A DNA stretch of 64,000 nt from Streptomyces griseoloalbus. Lineage in GTDB: Bacteria; Actinomycetota; Actinomycetes; Streptomycetales; Streptomycetaceae. The position numbers were made by a program, and so were the translations under genes. How positions within the stretch are numbered: position 1 is the stretch's first letter; each line of letters opens with the position of its first letter. Shown here piece by piece: positions 43,124 through 51,555 of the stretch. The stretch covers positions 1-64,000 of the forward strand of contig BMUD01000032.1 in NCBI GenBank assembly GCA_014650015.1. The letters are read 5' to 3'. The notes beneath the pieces are model-generated. The model was given only the letters and a program-made list of their open reading frames with translations, did not search any database and had not been told where the DNA came from.

Positions 43124-43620
43124 GCGGGACGTACGAACGGGCCGCCGGTGCCGTGGACACCGAAGCCATGGGCACGGACAACGTGGGAGTCGAAGCCATG
43201 GGGATCGACGCGCTGCTGGAGCGGGTGCGCGCGGGGTACGAGCGCATCGGACCCGGGGACGCGCACGAGGCCGCCCGCGCCGGCGAGGCCCTGCTGGTGG
43301 ACATCCGCTACGCCGCGCTGCGTGAACGGGACGGACTCATCCCCGGCGCCCTCGTGGTCGAGCGCAACGAGCTGGAGTGGCGCCTGGACCCGCAAGGAAG
43401 CCATCGCCTCCCCGAGGCCACGGGCCATGACCTGCGCGTCGTCGTGATCTGCAACGAGGGCTATGCCTCCAGCCTGGCGGCGGAGTCCCTCCACCGGCTG
43501 GGGCTGCACCGGGCCACCGATCTGGTGGACGGTTTCCAGGCCTGGCGGGCGGCGGGGCTGCCGGTGGTGCCTGTCTCTGGGTCTAGCTCTGGCTCTGGGG
43601 CTGGGTCTGGCTCTGGGTAG
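43120..43620 (+). CDS. Rhodanese-like sulfurtransferase
   Basis: The 166-residue product has one rhodanese domain: ALLVDIRYAALRERDGLIPGA (the first conserved strand-loop, with R for the usual D/R), then the active-site loop CNEGYASSLAA with Cys111, then HRATDLVDGFQAWRAAGLP. It carries sulfur as a persulfide and, being coupled to cysteine dioxygenase, probably handles cysteine-derived sulfur. GTG 43120 is used, though ATG 43198 is nearer the domain. The C-terminal tail is a Ser/Gly repeat (SGSSSGSGAGSGSG). Confidence 0.85.
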   Translation: MSGTYERAAGAVDTEAMGTDNVGVEAMGIDALLERVRAGYERIGPGDAHEAARAGEALLVDIRYAALRERDGLIPGALVVERNELEWRLDPQGSHRLPEATGHDLRVVVICNEGYASSLAAESLHRLGLHRATDLVDGFQAWRAAGLPVVPVSGSSSGSGAGSGSG

Positions 43621-43626
43621 AGCTAC

Positions 43627-44439
43627 TCAGAATCCCCCGTCGCCGAGGAACTCCGTGTCCTCGCCCTCTTCCTCCAGCGCCTGTCGGACCACGCGGAGGG
43701 CCAGGCCCTCGGGGTAGCCCTTGCGGGCGAGCATGCCCGCGAGGCGGCGGATCCGCTTGTCGCGGTCGAGTCCGCGGGTGGCACGCAGTTTGCGGGCGAC
43801 CAGTTCGCGCGCGGTCGTCTCCTCCTGCTCGGAGTCGAGCTGGGAGACGGCCGCGTCGATCAGCGTGGGGTCGACGCCCTTGGTGCGCAGCTCCTGGGCG
43901 AGCGCACGCCGTGCGAGTCCCCGACCGTGGTGCCGGGACTCCACCCAGGCGTCCGCGAAGGCGCTGTCGTTGATCAGTCCGACCTCCTCGAACCGGGACA
44001 GCACTTCCTCGGCGGCCTCGTCCGGGATCTCCCGCTTGCGAAGGGCGTCGGCGAGCTGTTTGCGGGTGCGCGGAGTCCCGGTGAGCAGGCGCAGACAGAT
44101 CGCCCGCGCCCGCTCGACCGGGTCCCCCGGAGGCTCCTCCTGCTCAGCCCTCGACAAGGAAGAGGCACCCCCGTCCGCCGCGGCCGCCTCGCCGAAGCCC
44201 CGGCGCCTGCGCCCGCGTCCACCGGGCGACCCGCCGTCACGCGAGCCGCCCGCCCGTGCGCCCCCGGAACGCCGCCGGCCGCTGCCGGAGTCCGCGTCCC
44301 GGGGACCGCTCGCGTCGGTGCTGTTGTCGTACGCCGTGTCACCGCCCACGGCTGAGCCCTCGTCGCCTTCGGTGTCCCTCCCCCGTGGGACACCGAAGGC
44401 GGCGAACTCGTACTCGGCCCAGTCGGTTCGTCGGGTCAC
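43627..44439 (-). CDS. recX: Regulatory protein RecX
   Basis: RecX binds RecA filaments and restrains recombination. The 270-residue product has the three helical repeats of RecX in the C-terminal half (RAICLRLLTGTPRTRKQLAD, VGLINDSAFADAWVESR, LARRALAQELRTKGVD and DRDKRIRRLAGMLARKGY). The first about 95 residues are a Gly/Arg/Ser/Asp-rich, probably disordered extension. It starts three bases after recA and is thus co-transcribed. GTG 44439 is the first start after the recA stop. Confidence 0.93.
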   Translation of the reverse strand: MTRRTDWAEYEFAAFGVPRGRDTEGDEGSAVGGDTAYDNSTDASGPRDADSGSGRRRSGGARAGGSRDGGSPGGRGRRRRGFGEAAAADGGASSLSRAEQEEPPGDPVERARAICLRLLTGTPRTRKQLADALRKREIPDEAAEEVLSRFEEVGLINDSAFADAWVESRHHGRGLARRALAQELRTKGVDPTLIDAAVSQLDSEQEETTARELVARKLRATRGLDRDKRIRRLAGMLARKGYPEGLALRVVRQALEEEGEDTEFLGDGGF

Positions 44440-44442
44440 GGG

Positions 44443-45564
44443 TCAGCTCTTGGTCGCCGCGGCCTTGGACTTGGTGGCCTTGGCCGCCGGGGCCGGCACC
44501 GCGGCCGCCTCGGCCGGGGCGGTGGTGCCCGCCGCGTCCGCAGCCGGTTCGGCGGCCGGCTCCTCGGGCCGCACGCCGACGCCCAGCTTCTCCTTGATCT
44601 TCCTCTCGATCTCGTTGGCGAGGTCGGGGTTGTCCTTCAGGAAGTTGCGGGCATTCTCCTTGCCCTGGCCGAGCTGGTCGCCCTCGTACGTGTACCAGGC
44701 GCCCGCCTTGCGGACGAAGCCGTGCTCCACACCCATGTCGATCAGGCCGCCCTCGCGGCTGATGCCCTGGCCGTAGAGGATGTCGAACTCGGCCTGCTTG
44801 AAGGGGGGCGCGACCTTGTTCTTGACGACCTTGACACGGGTGCGGTTGCCGACCGCGTCGGTGCCGTCCTTCAGCGTCTCGATGCGTCGGATGTCGAGTC
44901 GCACCGAGGCGTAGAACTTCAGCGCGCGGCCACCGGTCGTGGTCTCCGGGGAGCCGAACATCACGCCGATCTTCTCGCGCAGCTGGTTGATGAAGATCGC
45001 GGTGGTCTTGGACTGGTTGAGCGCGCTGGTGATCTTCCGTAGGGCCTGGCTCATCAGGCGGGCCTGCAGACCGACGTGACTGTCACCCATCTCGCCCTCG
45101 ATCTCCGCGCGCGGGACGAGCGCGGCGACGGAGTCGATGACGATGAGGTCGAGGGCACCGGAGCGGACCAGCATGTCCACGATCTCCAGGGCCTGCTCGC
45201 CGTTGTCCGGCTGGGACAGGATCAGGTTGTCGATGTCGACGCCGAGCTTCTGCGCGTACTCGGGGTCGAGAGCGTGCTCCGCGTCCACGAACGCGACCTG
45301 GCCGCCGGCCTTCTGCGCGTTGGCCACCGCGTGCAGGGTCAGGGTCGTCTTGCCGGAGGACTCGGGGCCGTAGACCTCGATGACGCGGCCGCGGGGCAGG
45401 CCGCCGACGCCGAGGGCCACGTCGAGCGCGGTCGACCCGGTCGGGATGACCTCGATGGGCTCCTTCGACCGGTCGCCCATGCGCATGACCGCGCCCTTGC
45501 CGAATTGCCGTTCAATCTGTGCGAGCGCGGCGTCGAGCGCCTTCTCGCGGTCGGTTCCTGCCAT
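44443..45564 (-). CDS. recA: Recombinase RecA
   Basis: RecA catalyses strand exchange and stimulates LexA cleavage. The 373-residue product has Walker [10 protein letters not shown] (66-74), [15 protein letters not shown], the L1/L2 DNA-binding loops ([41 protein letters not shown]) and an Ala/Lys-rich C-terminal tail longer than in E. coli (ending KSKAAATKS). ATG 45564 has GGTGGA upstream. Its promoter region contains the imperfect SOS box at 45730-45743. Confidence 0.97.
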   Translation of the reverse strand: MAGTDREKALDAALAQIERQFGKGAVMRMGDRSKEPIEVIPTGSTALDVALGVGGLPRGRVIEVYGPESSGKTTLTLHAVANAQKAGGQVAFVDAEHALDPEYAQKLGVDIDNLILSQPDNGEQALEIVDMLVRSGALDLIVIDSVAALVPRAEIEGEMGDSHVGLQARLMSQALRKITSALNQSKTTAIFINQLREKIGVMFGSPETTTGGRALKFYASVRLDIRRIETLKDGTDAVGNRTRVKVVKNKVAPPFKQAEFDILYGQGISREGGLIDMGVEHGFVRKAGAWYTYEGDQLGQGKENARNFLKDNPDLANEIERKIKEKLGVGVRPEEPAAEPAADAAGTTAPAEAAAVPAPAAKATKSKAAATKS

Positions 45565-45729
45565 GGGTTCCACCCGATTTGCTTGAGTCGATCGTTTCAC
45601 GTCAAAGACGCTAACGCCTGCCACTGACAACGCGCCCCGACGCACGTCCGGCCTGTGGATAACGCGGATACTTTCCTACCCAAACCGGGGCAGAGCACCC
45701 GTCGTTGAGCCTCACCGGCCCTTCCATAA

Positions 45730-45743
45730 GAATGGATGTTCGA
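45730..45743 (-). promoter_or_regulatory. SOS (Cheo-type) box of recA
   Basis: On the recA strand the site reads TCGAACATCCATTC, that is GAAC-N4-ATTC, one base away from the GAAC-N4-GTTC consensus. It lies 166 bases upstream of the recA start. I recall the same GAACATCCATTC element being described for Streptomyces recA. Confidence 0.7.
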
Positions 45744-45815
45744 TTTTTGTGTCAAGCCGCACCGCGCCCACCCGCGAAGGAGCCCCGACTTGCCTTACAG
45801 GAAAGCCAAGCGGTA

Positions 45816-45834
45816 ACTTTCCCGTCAGGAAAGT
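45816..45834 (+). promoter_or_regulatory. Inverted repeat upstream of the ABC-exporter operon
   Basis: ACTTTCC-N5-GGAAAGT is a perfect 7-bp-arm inverted repeat 36 bases before GTG 45871. A further AGGAAAG half-site lies at 45799-45805. The position fits an operator for the operon's own winged-helix protein. Confidence 0.55.
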
Positions 45835-45870
45835 GAACTGTCCCGCAGTCGTCACGGGGAGGCGATGGCC

Positions 45871-46377
45871 GTGAGCACACCAGTGGATGCCGAACAGGCC
45901 TGGAAGGATCTGCAGCGCATCCGGGTACCGCAGGAACGGGTGTACGACGAGATCGAGCGGTGCGCATCCGGCGGCCCCGGCGCGACCTACACCACGGCCG
46001 CGACCATGTGGGCCTTCCTGGCCTGCACGGGCCTGGACCTGCCCCGGTGGGGTGTCTGGCTGGCCGTCGCCGCATATGTCGCGCTGCTGAGCGTGCTGGC
46101 CGTGATCTACAGCCGAAGGAGCCGGGTGCGCCTGCACCACTCCCGCTACAACTGGCGGATGTCCGCCACGTTCGTCGCGGGCGCAGTGGTGACCGGCGGG
46201 ACGACCCTGCTGTCCGGCCGCTTGGTGGAGTCACTGGAGCCGACGGTCGCCGGTCTGATCCGGGCGACGATCACGACGGCCGCTTTCCTGCTGTTCATCG
46301 GGCCCGCCACCCGCTGGGCAACCGGCTCGTTGCGTGGTCACGGCGAACGGGCGACCCGCGGGGGCGCGGGCCGATGA
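45871..46377 (+). CDS. Hypothetical membrane protein of an ABC-exporter operon
   Basis: The 168-residue product starts at GTG 45871, which has GGAGG eight bases upstream; ATG 45865 is too close to that site. An N-terminal cytoplasmic helix region (about 45 residues) precedes four hydrophobic segments (AATMWAFLACTGL, VWLAVAAYVALLSVLAVIY, MSATFVAGAVVTGG, IRATITTAAFLLFIG). No family is recognised. It is first in an operon with ATGA overlaps to the regulator, ATPase and permease, so it is probably part of the export or sensing system. Confidence 0.75.
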   Translation: MSTPVDAEQAWKDLQRIRVPQERVYDEIERCASGGPGATYTTAATMWAFLACTGLDLPRWGVWLAVAAYVALLSVLAVIYSRRSRVRLHHSRYNWRMSATFVAGAVVTGGTTLLSGRLVESLEPTVAGLIRATITTAAFLLFIGPATRWATGSLRGHGERATRGGAGR

Positions 46378-46757
46378 GCACTCCCAGCGGCTTCGACGAG
46401 TTGATCCATCCCGCCACCCGGCTGTCGGTGGTCTCGCTGCTCGCCACCACCGAATGGGCGGACTTCGCCTTCATCCGCGACAGCCTCTCGCTCAGCGACT
46501 CCGCGCTCTCCAAACAGCTGCACACCCTGGAAGAGGCCGGATACCTCGACATCCGCAAGGAGGGCGGCGGCCGCAAGCGGCGCACGAGGGTACGGCTGAC
46601 GGACCGGGGCCGCACCGCCTTCGAGGGGCATGTGGCGGCGCTCCGGGCGATCGTCGAGGGCGCCGTGCCCAGGGCGGAAGGACTCCCGGCGGCCGGCGAC
46701 GTCTCCGCGGCCCCCTCAACCGGGGTGGCACAACGGCACGCGGAGGCAGGACGATGA
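46374..46757 (+). CDS. Winged-helix transcriptional regulator (HTH_34-like)
   Basis: The 127-residue product has a MarR/PadR-related winged helix: HPATRLSVVSLLATTEWADF, FIRDSLSLSDSALSKQLHTL (recognition region), then the basic wing EEAGYLDIRKEGGGRKRRTR. Its start overlaps the stop of the membrane-protein gene and its stop overlaps the ATPase start. Proteins of this type typically control their own transporter operon; the inverted repeat at 45816 is a candidate target. Ligand unknown. Confidence 0.88.
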   Translation: MSTPSGFDELIHPATRLSVVSLLATTEWADFAFIRDSLSLSDSALSKQLHTLEEAGYLDIRKEGGGRKRRTRVRLTDRGRTAFEGHVAALRAIVEGAVPRAEGLPAAGDVSAAPSTGVAQRHAEAGR

Positions 46758-47665
46758 CGCCGGCCGTCTCCACCGACCGATCCGTCGTCCACGCACGCGG
46801 TCTGACGATGACGTACGGCGATGTCGATGTCCTCCACGGCATCGACCTGGACATCCACCGGGGCGAGATCTTCGCACTGCTCGGGCCCAACGGCGCCGGG
46901 AAGACCACCACCGTGGAGATCCTGGAGGGCTTCCGGCAGCGCTCCGCCGGGGAGGTCCGCGTCCTCGGTGCGGACCCGCAGCGAGGCGACGATGCCTGGC
47001 GCGGCCGCATCGGACTGGTCCTGCAGTCCTGGCGCGACCACGGCCGCTGGCGGGTCGCCGAGCTCCTGGCGCACTTCGCGACGTACTACCCCGACCCGCG
47101 CGACCCGGCCGAACTACTGGCCCTGACGGGTCTGACCGACCAGGCCGACCAGCAGGTGGACCGGCTGTCCGGCGGCCGGCGCCGGCGGTTGGACGTCGCG
47201 CTCGGCATCGTCGGCCGCCCCGAGCTGCTCTTCCTGGACGAGCCGACCACCGGCTTCGACCCGGAGGCGCGGCGCGAGTTCCACGTCCTCGTCGAACGGC
47301 TGGCCCGCGACGAAGGCGTCACCGTCCTGCTCACGACGCACGACCTGGCGGAGGCCGAGCGGCTCGCCGACCGGATCGCCATGCTGGTCAGCGGCCGGAT
47401 CCGGGCCTGCGGCACCCCGTCGGAACTGGCCCGGCGGGCCGCCGCACGGGCCGAGGTCCGCTGGACGGCCGACGACGGGACGCCCCGCCGCGAACGCACC
47501 GGGGACCCCTCACGGCTGGTCTGGGAACTCCATCGGGACGCCGACGGCCCGATCCCCGGCCTGGAGGTCCGCCGCCCGACGCTCGAGGACACCTATCTGC
47601 ACATGGTGCACCAGGAGGACGACGACGCCGACGGGGACGTGGGCGGGGAGGCACGGACCGCATGA
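46754..47665 (+). CDS. ABC exporter ATP-binding protein
   Basis: The 303-residue product has Walker A GPNGAGKTTT, the Q-loop LVLQSWRDHGRW, signature LSGGRRRRLDVALG, Walker B LLFLDEPTTGFDPE and TTHDLAEAERLADRI. The C-terminal part ends LEDTYLHMVHQ, typical of drug or lipid exporter ATPases of the CcmA/DrrA group. It overlaps both neighbours (ATGA), so it should form a complex with the 47662-48579 permease. Confidence 0.93.
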   Translation: MTPAVSTDRSVVHARGLTMTYGDVDVLHGIDLDIHRGEIFALLGPNGAGKTTTVEILEGFRQRSAGEVRVLGADPQRGDDAWRGRIGLVLQSWRDHGRWRVAELLAHFATYYPDPRDPAELLALTGLTDQADQQVDRLSGGRRRRLDVALGIVGRPELLFLDEPTTGFDPEARREFHVLVERLARDEGVTVLLTTHDLAEAERLADRIAMLVSGRIRACGTPSELARRAAARAEVRWTADDGTPRRERTGDPSRLVWELHRDADGPIPGLEVRRPTLEDTYLHMVHQEDDDADGDVGGEARTA

Positions 47666-48579
47666 AAGGCACACACGTGACGAACGAAGCGGACGCGACG
47701 GGCAGGACACGCACGCCGCGCCGCCCCACCCGGTCCTCCTGGCGGGCAGGCCTCCTGCGCGGCGGCATCGAGCTGCGGCACCTCCTGCGCAATCCCAAGG
47801 AGATGTCCGGCCATCTGACCAATGTGGTCGTCGCACTGCTGGTCGCCGCCTACATCAGCGACGACGTGCCCGGCACCCAAACCCCGATGGGCCATCTGGC
47901 GCTTGCGGGCTTCGCCGCCTATCTGCTGTTCCAGATCGGTCTCATCAACCTCCCGCAGATGCTCGTGACGGAGCGGGAGGAGGGTGTTCTGCTGCGGCTG
48001 CGCGCCACACCCGGCGGGATACCGGCCTATCTCGTGGCCAAGTGCCTGCTGCTGGTCGTCGTGGCGGTCGGCACCCTGGCCCTGCTGCTGGGAGCCGCGG
48101 CGCTGCTGGTGGACGGTCCGCTGCCGCGCGGAGGCGGCGACTGGCTTACGCTGCTGTGGGTCACCACGCTCGGACTGCTCGCCGTCGTACCGCTGGGCGC
48201 GGCCATCGGGGCCGTGCTGCCCAACCCGCGCGAGGCACTGGCGCTGATCGTTCTGCCCACGATGGGGCTGCTGATGACCTCCGGAGCGGTGTTCCCGATC
48301 ACCTCGCTGCCCGTACCGGTCCAGCAGGTGGCCGCGGTCTTCCCGCTGAAGTGGATGGCCCAGGGGCTGCGCTCGGCGCTGCTGCCGGACGCCGCACGGA
48401 CCGCCGAGCCGGCCGGCTCCTGGGAGCTGCCCATGGTCGCCCTGGTACTGGCCGCCTGGGCGGTCGTCGGCTTCCTCCTGGCGGTACCCCTCCTGCGCCG
48501 CGCCGCCCGCCGGGAGTCCGGTTCCCGCCTGGCCGCGCGCCACCGCAAGGCGGCGGGAAGCGGGTCGGTGCCCGCATAG
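47662..48579 (+). CDS. ABC-2 type exporter permease
   Basis: The 305-residue product has a charged N-terminus and then six hydrophobic segments (HLTNVVVALLVAAYIS, LALAGFAAYLLFQIGLI, YLVAKCLLLVVVAVGTLALL, LLWVTTLGLLAVVPLGAAIG, ALALIVLPTMGLLMTSGAVF, MVALVLAAWAVVGFLLAV). [19 protein letters not shown] after the second segment is the hallmark of ABC-2 permeases. It is the last gene of the operon. Exported substrate unknown; drug self-resistance is one option. Confidence 0.92.
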   Translation: MKGTHVTNEADATGRTRTPRRPTRSSWRAGLLRGGIELRHLLRNPKEMSGHLTNVVVALLVAAYISDDVPGTQTPMGHLALAGFAAYLLFQIGLINLPQMLVTEREEGVLLRLRATPGGIPAYLVAKCLLLVVVAVGTLALLLGAAALLVDGPLPRGGGDWLTLLWVTTLGLLAVVPLGAAIGAVLPNPREALALIVLPTMGLLMTSGAVFPITSLPVPVQQVAAVFPLKWMAQGLRSALLPDAARTAEPAGSWELPMVALVLAAWAVVGFLLAVPLLRRAARRESGSRLAARHRKAAGSGSVPA

Positions 48580-48613
48580 AGGCAGGCGTCTGCGAGCGGC
48601 CCGGGCTCGGTCG

Positions 48614-49876
48614 TCAGGAGGCTGTGGGGTCGTCGCCCCGGGGGCGCACCACACGCGGTCGGCGGCCCCACAGACGCCGGGCGCGTGTGAGAACCCCCGG
48701 CTCGCCGCCGGGGCCCTGGTGGCCGTGCACACGGGGGTCGTCCGTGACGTCGTACCGCTTCACATACGCGCCGAGGAACGCCTGGAGGGTGGCGATCGCG
48801 GGGATGGCGATCAGCGCGCCGACGGCGCCGAGCAGGGCGGTGCCCGCGACGACCGAGCCGAAGGCGACCGCCGGGTGGATGTCGACGGTCTTGGAGGTCA
48901 GCTTCGGCTGCAGCACGTAATTCTCGAACTGCTGGTAGAACACCACGAAGATCAGCACCCACAGCGCGTACCAGGGGTCGACCGTGAAGGCGATCAGCAT
49001 GGGCAGGGCACCCGCGAGATAGGTGCCGATGGTGGGGATGAACTGCGACACCAGGCCCACCCACACGGCGAGGACGGGCGCGTAGGGCACCTCGAGGAAC
49101 TCCAGCAGAACGAAGTGCGCCAGGCCGGAGACCAACGCCATCAGTCCGCGCGAGTACAGATAGGCGCCCGTCTTGTTCACGGCTATCTCCCACGCGCGCA
49201 GCACCTCGGCCTGTCGGGCGGGCGGCAGCAGGGAGCAGACGGTTCGCCGCAACCGCGGACCGTCGGCGGCGAAGTAGAACGAGAACAGACCGACGGTCAG
49301 CACCTGGAAGAGGCCGCCGAGGACCTGCGCGGACACGTCGAGCACACCGGTCGCGCTGTTCTGGACGTAGTTGCGCAGCCAGTCGGAGCGCAGCAGGCCC
49401 TCCTGGATGTCCACCCGCCGCAACTCGGTGTGGAAGTGCGCGTTGATCCAGCTGATCACGGAGTCGAGGTAGGCCGGGAAATCCTCGACGATCTTGATGA
49501 TCTGGCCCGCCAGCATGGACCCGAGCAAGGTGACGAAGCCCGCCGCCATGATCAGCACGGCCAGGATGACGAGGAAGGTGCCCAGGCCCCGGCGCACCCC
49601 GCGCGCGGCCATCCAGCTCACCGCGGGCTCGACGGCGAGCGCCAGGAAGAACGCGATGAGGACGTTGATCAGCAGGCCGGTGAGCTGGTGGAAGGCCCAG
49701 CTGCCGAGCTGGAACACGGCGATCAGCGCGAGCGCGAGCACCATGGCACGCGGCAGCCAGCGAGGCATGCGGGCGCCCGGCCCGGCCGTGGGGTCCACCG
49801 GAGGCCCGACGGGCGGCGGCGCTCCGGGCGTGGTGAAATGCCGGGCTGCCTGCCCGGTCTCGTCATTGGTTGCCAC
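48614..49876 (-). CDS. AI-2E family transporter
   Basis: The 420-residue product has the PerM/AI-2E permease layout: a Pro-rich cytoplasmic N-terminus, two early TM segments (LALALIAVFQLGSWAF, LLINVLIAFFLALAV) and a third pair around residue 95-120. A large amphipathic region follows, then a C-terminal group (VSQFIPTIGTYLAGALPMLIAF, YALWVLIFVVFYQQFENYVLQPKLTS, VVAGTALLGAVGALIAIPAIA). Function in Streptomyces is unknown; family members export diverse small molecules or ions. Start GTG 49876. Confidence 0.9.
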   Translation of the reverse strand: MATNDETGQAARHFTTPGAPPPVGPPVDPTAGPGARMPRWLPRAMVLALALIAVFQLGSWAFHQLTGLLINVLIAFFLALAVEPAVSWMAARGVRRGLGTFLVILAVLIMAAGFVTLLGSMLAGQIIKIVEDFPAYLDSVISWINAHFHTELRRVDIQEGLLRSDWLRNYVQNSATGVLDVSAQVLGGLFQVLTVGLFSFYFAADGPRLRRTVCSLLPPARQAEVLRAWEIAVNKTGAYLYSRGLMALVSGLAHFVLLEFLEVPYAPVLAVWVGLVSQFIPTIGTYLAGALPMLIAFTVDPWYALWVLIFVVFYQQFENYVLQPKLTSKTVDIHPAVAFGSVVAGTALLGAVGALIAIPAIATLQAFLGAYVKRYDVTDDPRVHGHQGPGGEPGVLTRARRLWGRRPRVVRPRGDDPTAS

Positions 49877-49935
49877 GGCTCAAGTCTCGCCCACGCCGAC
49901 GGCGGCCGTCCGCCCCCCGGCGATCTCTGTGACGA

Positions 49936-50130
49936 TCAGTGCTTCTCCCGGGGAACGCCCATCACCGTGCAGACCACGTGCCAGACGTCCTTGGCGTTCC
50001 ATCCGGCCGCCAGCGCCTCGTGCACGGTGCGCCCGCCGAGCTCGGACATGACATGGTCACGCGCGAAGGTGTCGGCATAACCCGCGCCGAAGTGCTCCGT
50101 CATCCGCTCCCAGAAAACCGTCAACCGCAT
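49936..50130 (-). CDS. DUF3046 family protein
   Basis: The 64-residue product MRLTVFWERMTEHFGAGYAD... WHVVCTVMGVPREKH is an actinobacterial DUF3046 protein. It is all-helical and soluble, of unknown function. The frame is open far upstream, but homology begins at ATG 50130. Members are usually encoded near recA and recX in actinomycetes. Confidence 0.9.
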   Translation of the reverse strand: MRLTVFWERMTEHFGAGYADTFARDHVMSELGGRTVHEALAAGWNAKDVWHVVCTVMGVPREKH

Positions 50131-50208
50131 GCCCCCAGTATCCCGCCTGCGGGGGTGGCCCCGAGCCGGTGGGCCTGCCCGCGGCGCTTTCCGCCTACGG
50201 TCGGACCC

Positions 50209-51153
50209 ATGGCCGACACCGGAGCTGTCCCAACGCCCCCGACCTCCCCGCCGCAGGGCCCGCTCGCGCGGGCGGAGCGGTTCGTCTGGCTCACCGCGCG
50301 TGTGCTCGAGCAGCACCTGTTCGCCCACCACTTCCGCGACGGCGGTGCCGGTCCGGTGGAGACGGCACTGGACGCCTATCGCAACGAGGACGGCGGTTAC
50401 GGACACGGGCTGGAGCCCGATCTGCGCGGTCCGGTCAGCCAGCCGCTGCACACTGCCCGCGCGCTGCGCGTGCTGGACACCGTGGGGCGTTGCGACGGCC
50501 GCCGCGCGGAGGACGTCTGCCGCTATCTGACGTCCGTCTCCACGGCGGACGGCGCGCTTCCGGCGATCCATCCCGGTCAGCGCGGCTACCCGGCGGCACC
50601 CTTCGTGCCGGTCGTGGACGACCCGCCCGGCGAGCTGCTGGCCACCGGGCCGGTGGTGGGGCTTTTGCACCGCAGCGAGGTGTGGCACGCATGGCTGTTC
50701 CGCGCCACGGATTTCTGCTGGCGGGCCACGGAGTCGCTGGAAAGGTCCCACCCCTACGAGGTGCAGGCGGCCGTGACGTTCCTGGACCACGCCCCCGACC
50801 GCACCCGCGCGGAGGCCGCCGCGGACCGGCTGGGCCGTCTGGTGCGCCGGCAGCGGCTCGCGGCGCTCGACCCGGACGACCTCGACGCCTACCCGGTCGC
50901 GCCGGGCTACGCCCCGGGCGAGCACCACTTCCCGCACGACTACGCGAGGACGCCGGACTCCCTGGCGCGCGCGTGGTTCACGGACGAGGAGATGGCACGC
51001 TCCCTGGACTTCCTCTCGGCCGAGCAGCAGGAGGACGGCGGCTGGCCCGTCCGGTGGCGCCAGTGGGCGCCGGGCCCCTACCTGGAAGCCCGCCCCATGG
51101 TGACGATCGAGGCCCTGCGAACGCTGGAGGCGTACGGCCGCCCCGCCGGCTGA
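50209..51153 (+). CDS. Prenyltransferase/terpenoid-cyclase-fold protein (alpha-alpha toroid)
   Basis: The 314-residue product is soluble and alternates helical repeats with the QW-like pattern of alpha-alpha toroids: ALDAYRNEDGGYGHGLEPDL, SVSTADGALPAI, LSAEQQEDGGWPVRWRQWAPG. The catalytic DXDD or zinc site of active cyclases or farnesyltransferases is not evident, so it could be a toroid scaffold or hydrolase-like protein. ATG 50209 is well placed; the gene is divergent from DUF3046. Function unknown. Confidence 0.8.
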   Translation: MADTGAVPTPPTSPPQGPLARAERFVWLTARVLEQHLFAHHFRDGGAGPVETALDAYRNEDGGYGHGLEPDLRGPVSQPLHTARALRVLDTVGRCDGRRAEDVCRYLTSVSTADGALPAIHPGQRGYPAAPFVPVVDDPPGELLATGPVVGLLHRSEVWHAWLFRATDFCWRATESLERSHPYEVQAAVTFLDHAPDRTRAEAAADRLGRLVRRQRLAALDPDDLDAYPVAPGYAPGEHHFPHDYARTPDSLARAWFTDEEMARSLDFLSAEQQEDGGWPVRWRQWAPGPYLEARPMVTIEALRTLEAYGRPAG

Positions 51154-51246
51154 CCGAGCGGCCGGCGGCGCTGTGTCCCCCGTCCGAACGCGTCCCCGCG
51201 CGGTGCCGCCGGAACGCGGTACCGCCGGAGCACCGTGGCCGCCGCC

Positions 51247-51555
51247 TCATCCGCCCAGGGCGCGCACCCCCGCCGTCACGACGACGGCCGATCCGACGAC
51301 GAGCAGGAACGGGACACGCAGCACCAGGGCCACGCCGGCCGCCGCCAGCCCCGCCGCCCTCGCGTCCAGTACCAGGCTCTGGCCGTCGGAGAAGGTCTGC
51401 TGGGCCGTCAGGGCGGCGAGCAGGGCGACCGGCAGGAGTGCGGCGAGATGCCGGACGAGGGGCCGTTCGAGGGCCCCGGCGGGTACCAGCAGTCCGGCGA
51501 GTTTGAGGGCGTAGCAGCCGAGCGCGGTCACGCCGATCGCGATCCAGATGTTCAA
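51247..51555 (-). CDS. azlD: AzlD family branched-chain amino acid exporter subunit
   Basis: The 102-residue product (MNIWIAIGVTALGCYALKLA..., then LAALLPVALLAALTAQQTF) has three to four TM segments, as expected for AzlD, the small partner of AzlC in branched-chain amino acid export. No ATG or GTG exists in frame at the right place; the TTG at 51555 overlaps the azlC stop (TTGA) and has GGAGGA just upstream, so TTG is the start. It is the last gene of the araC-azlC-azlD unit. Confidence 0.88.
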   Translation of the reverse strand: MNIWIAIGVTALGCYALKLAGLLVPAGALERPLVRHLAALLPVALLAALTAQQTFSDGQSLVLDARAAGLAAAGVALVLRVPFLLVVGSAVVVTAGVRALGG

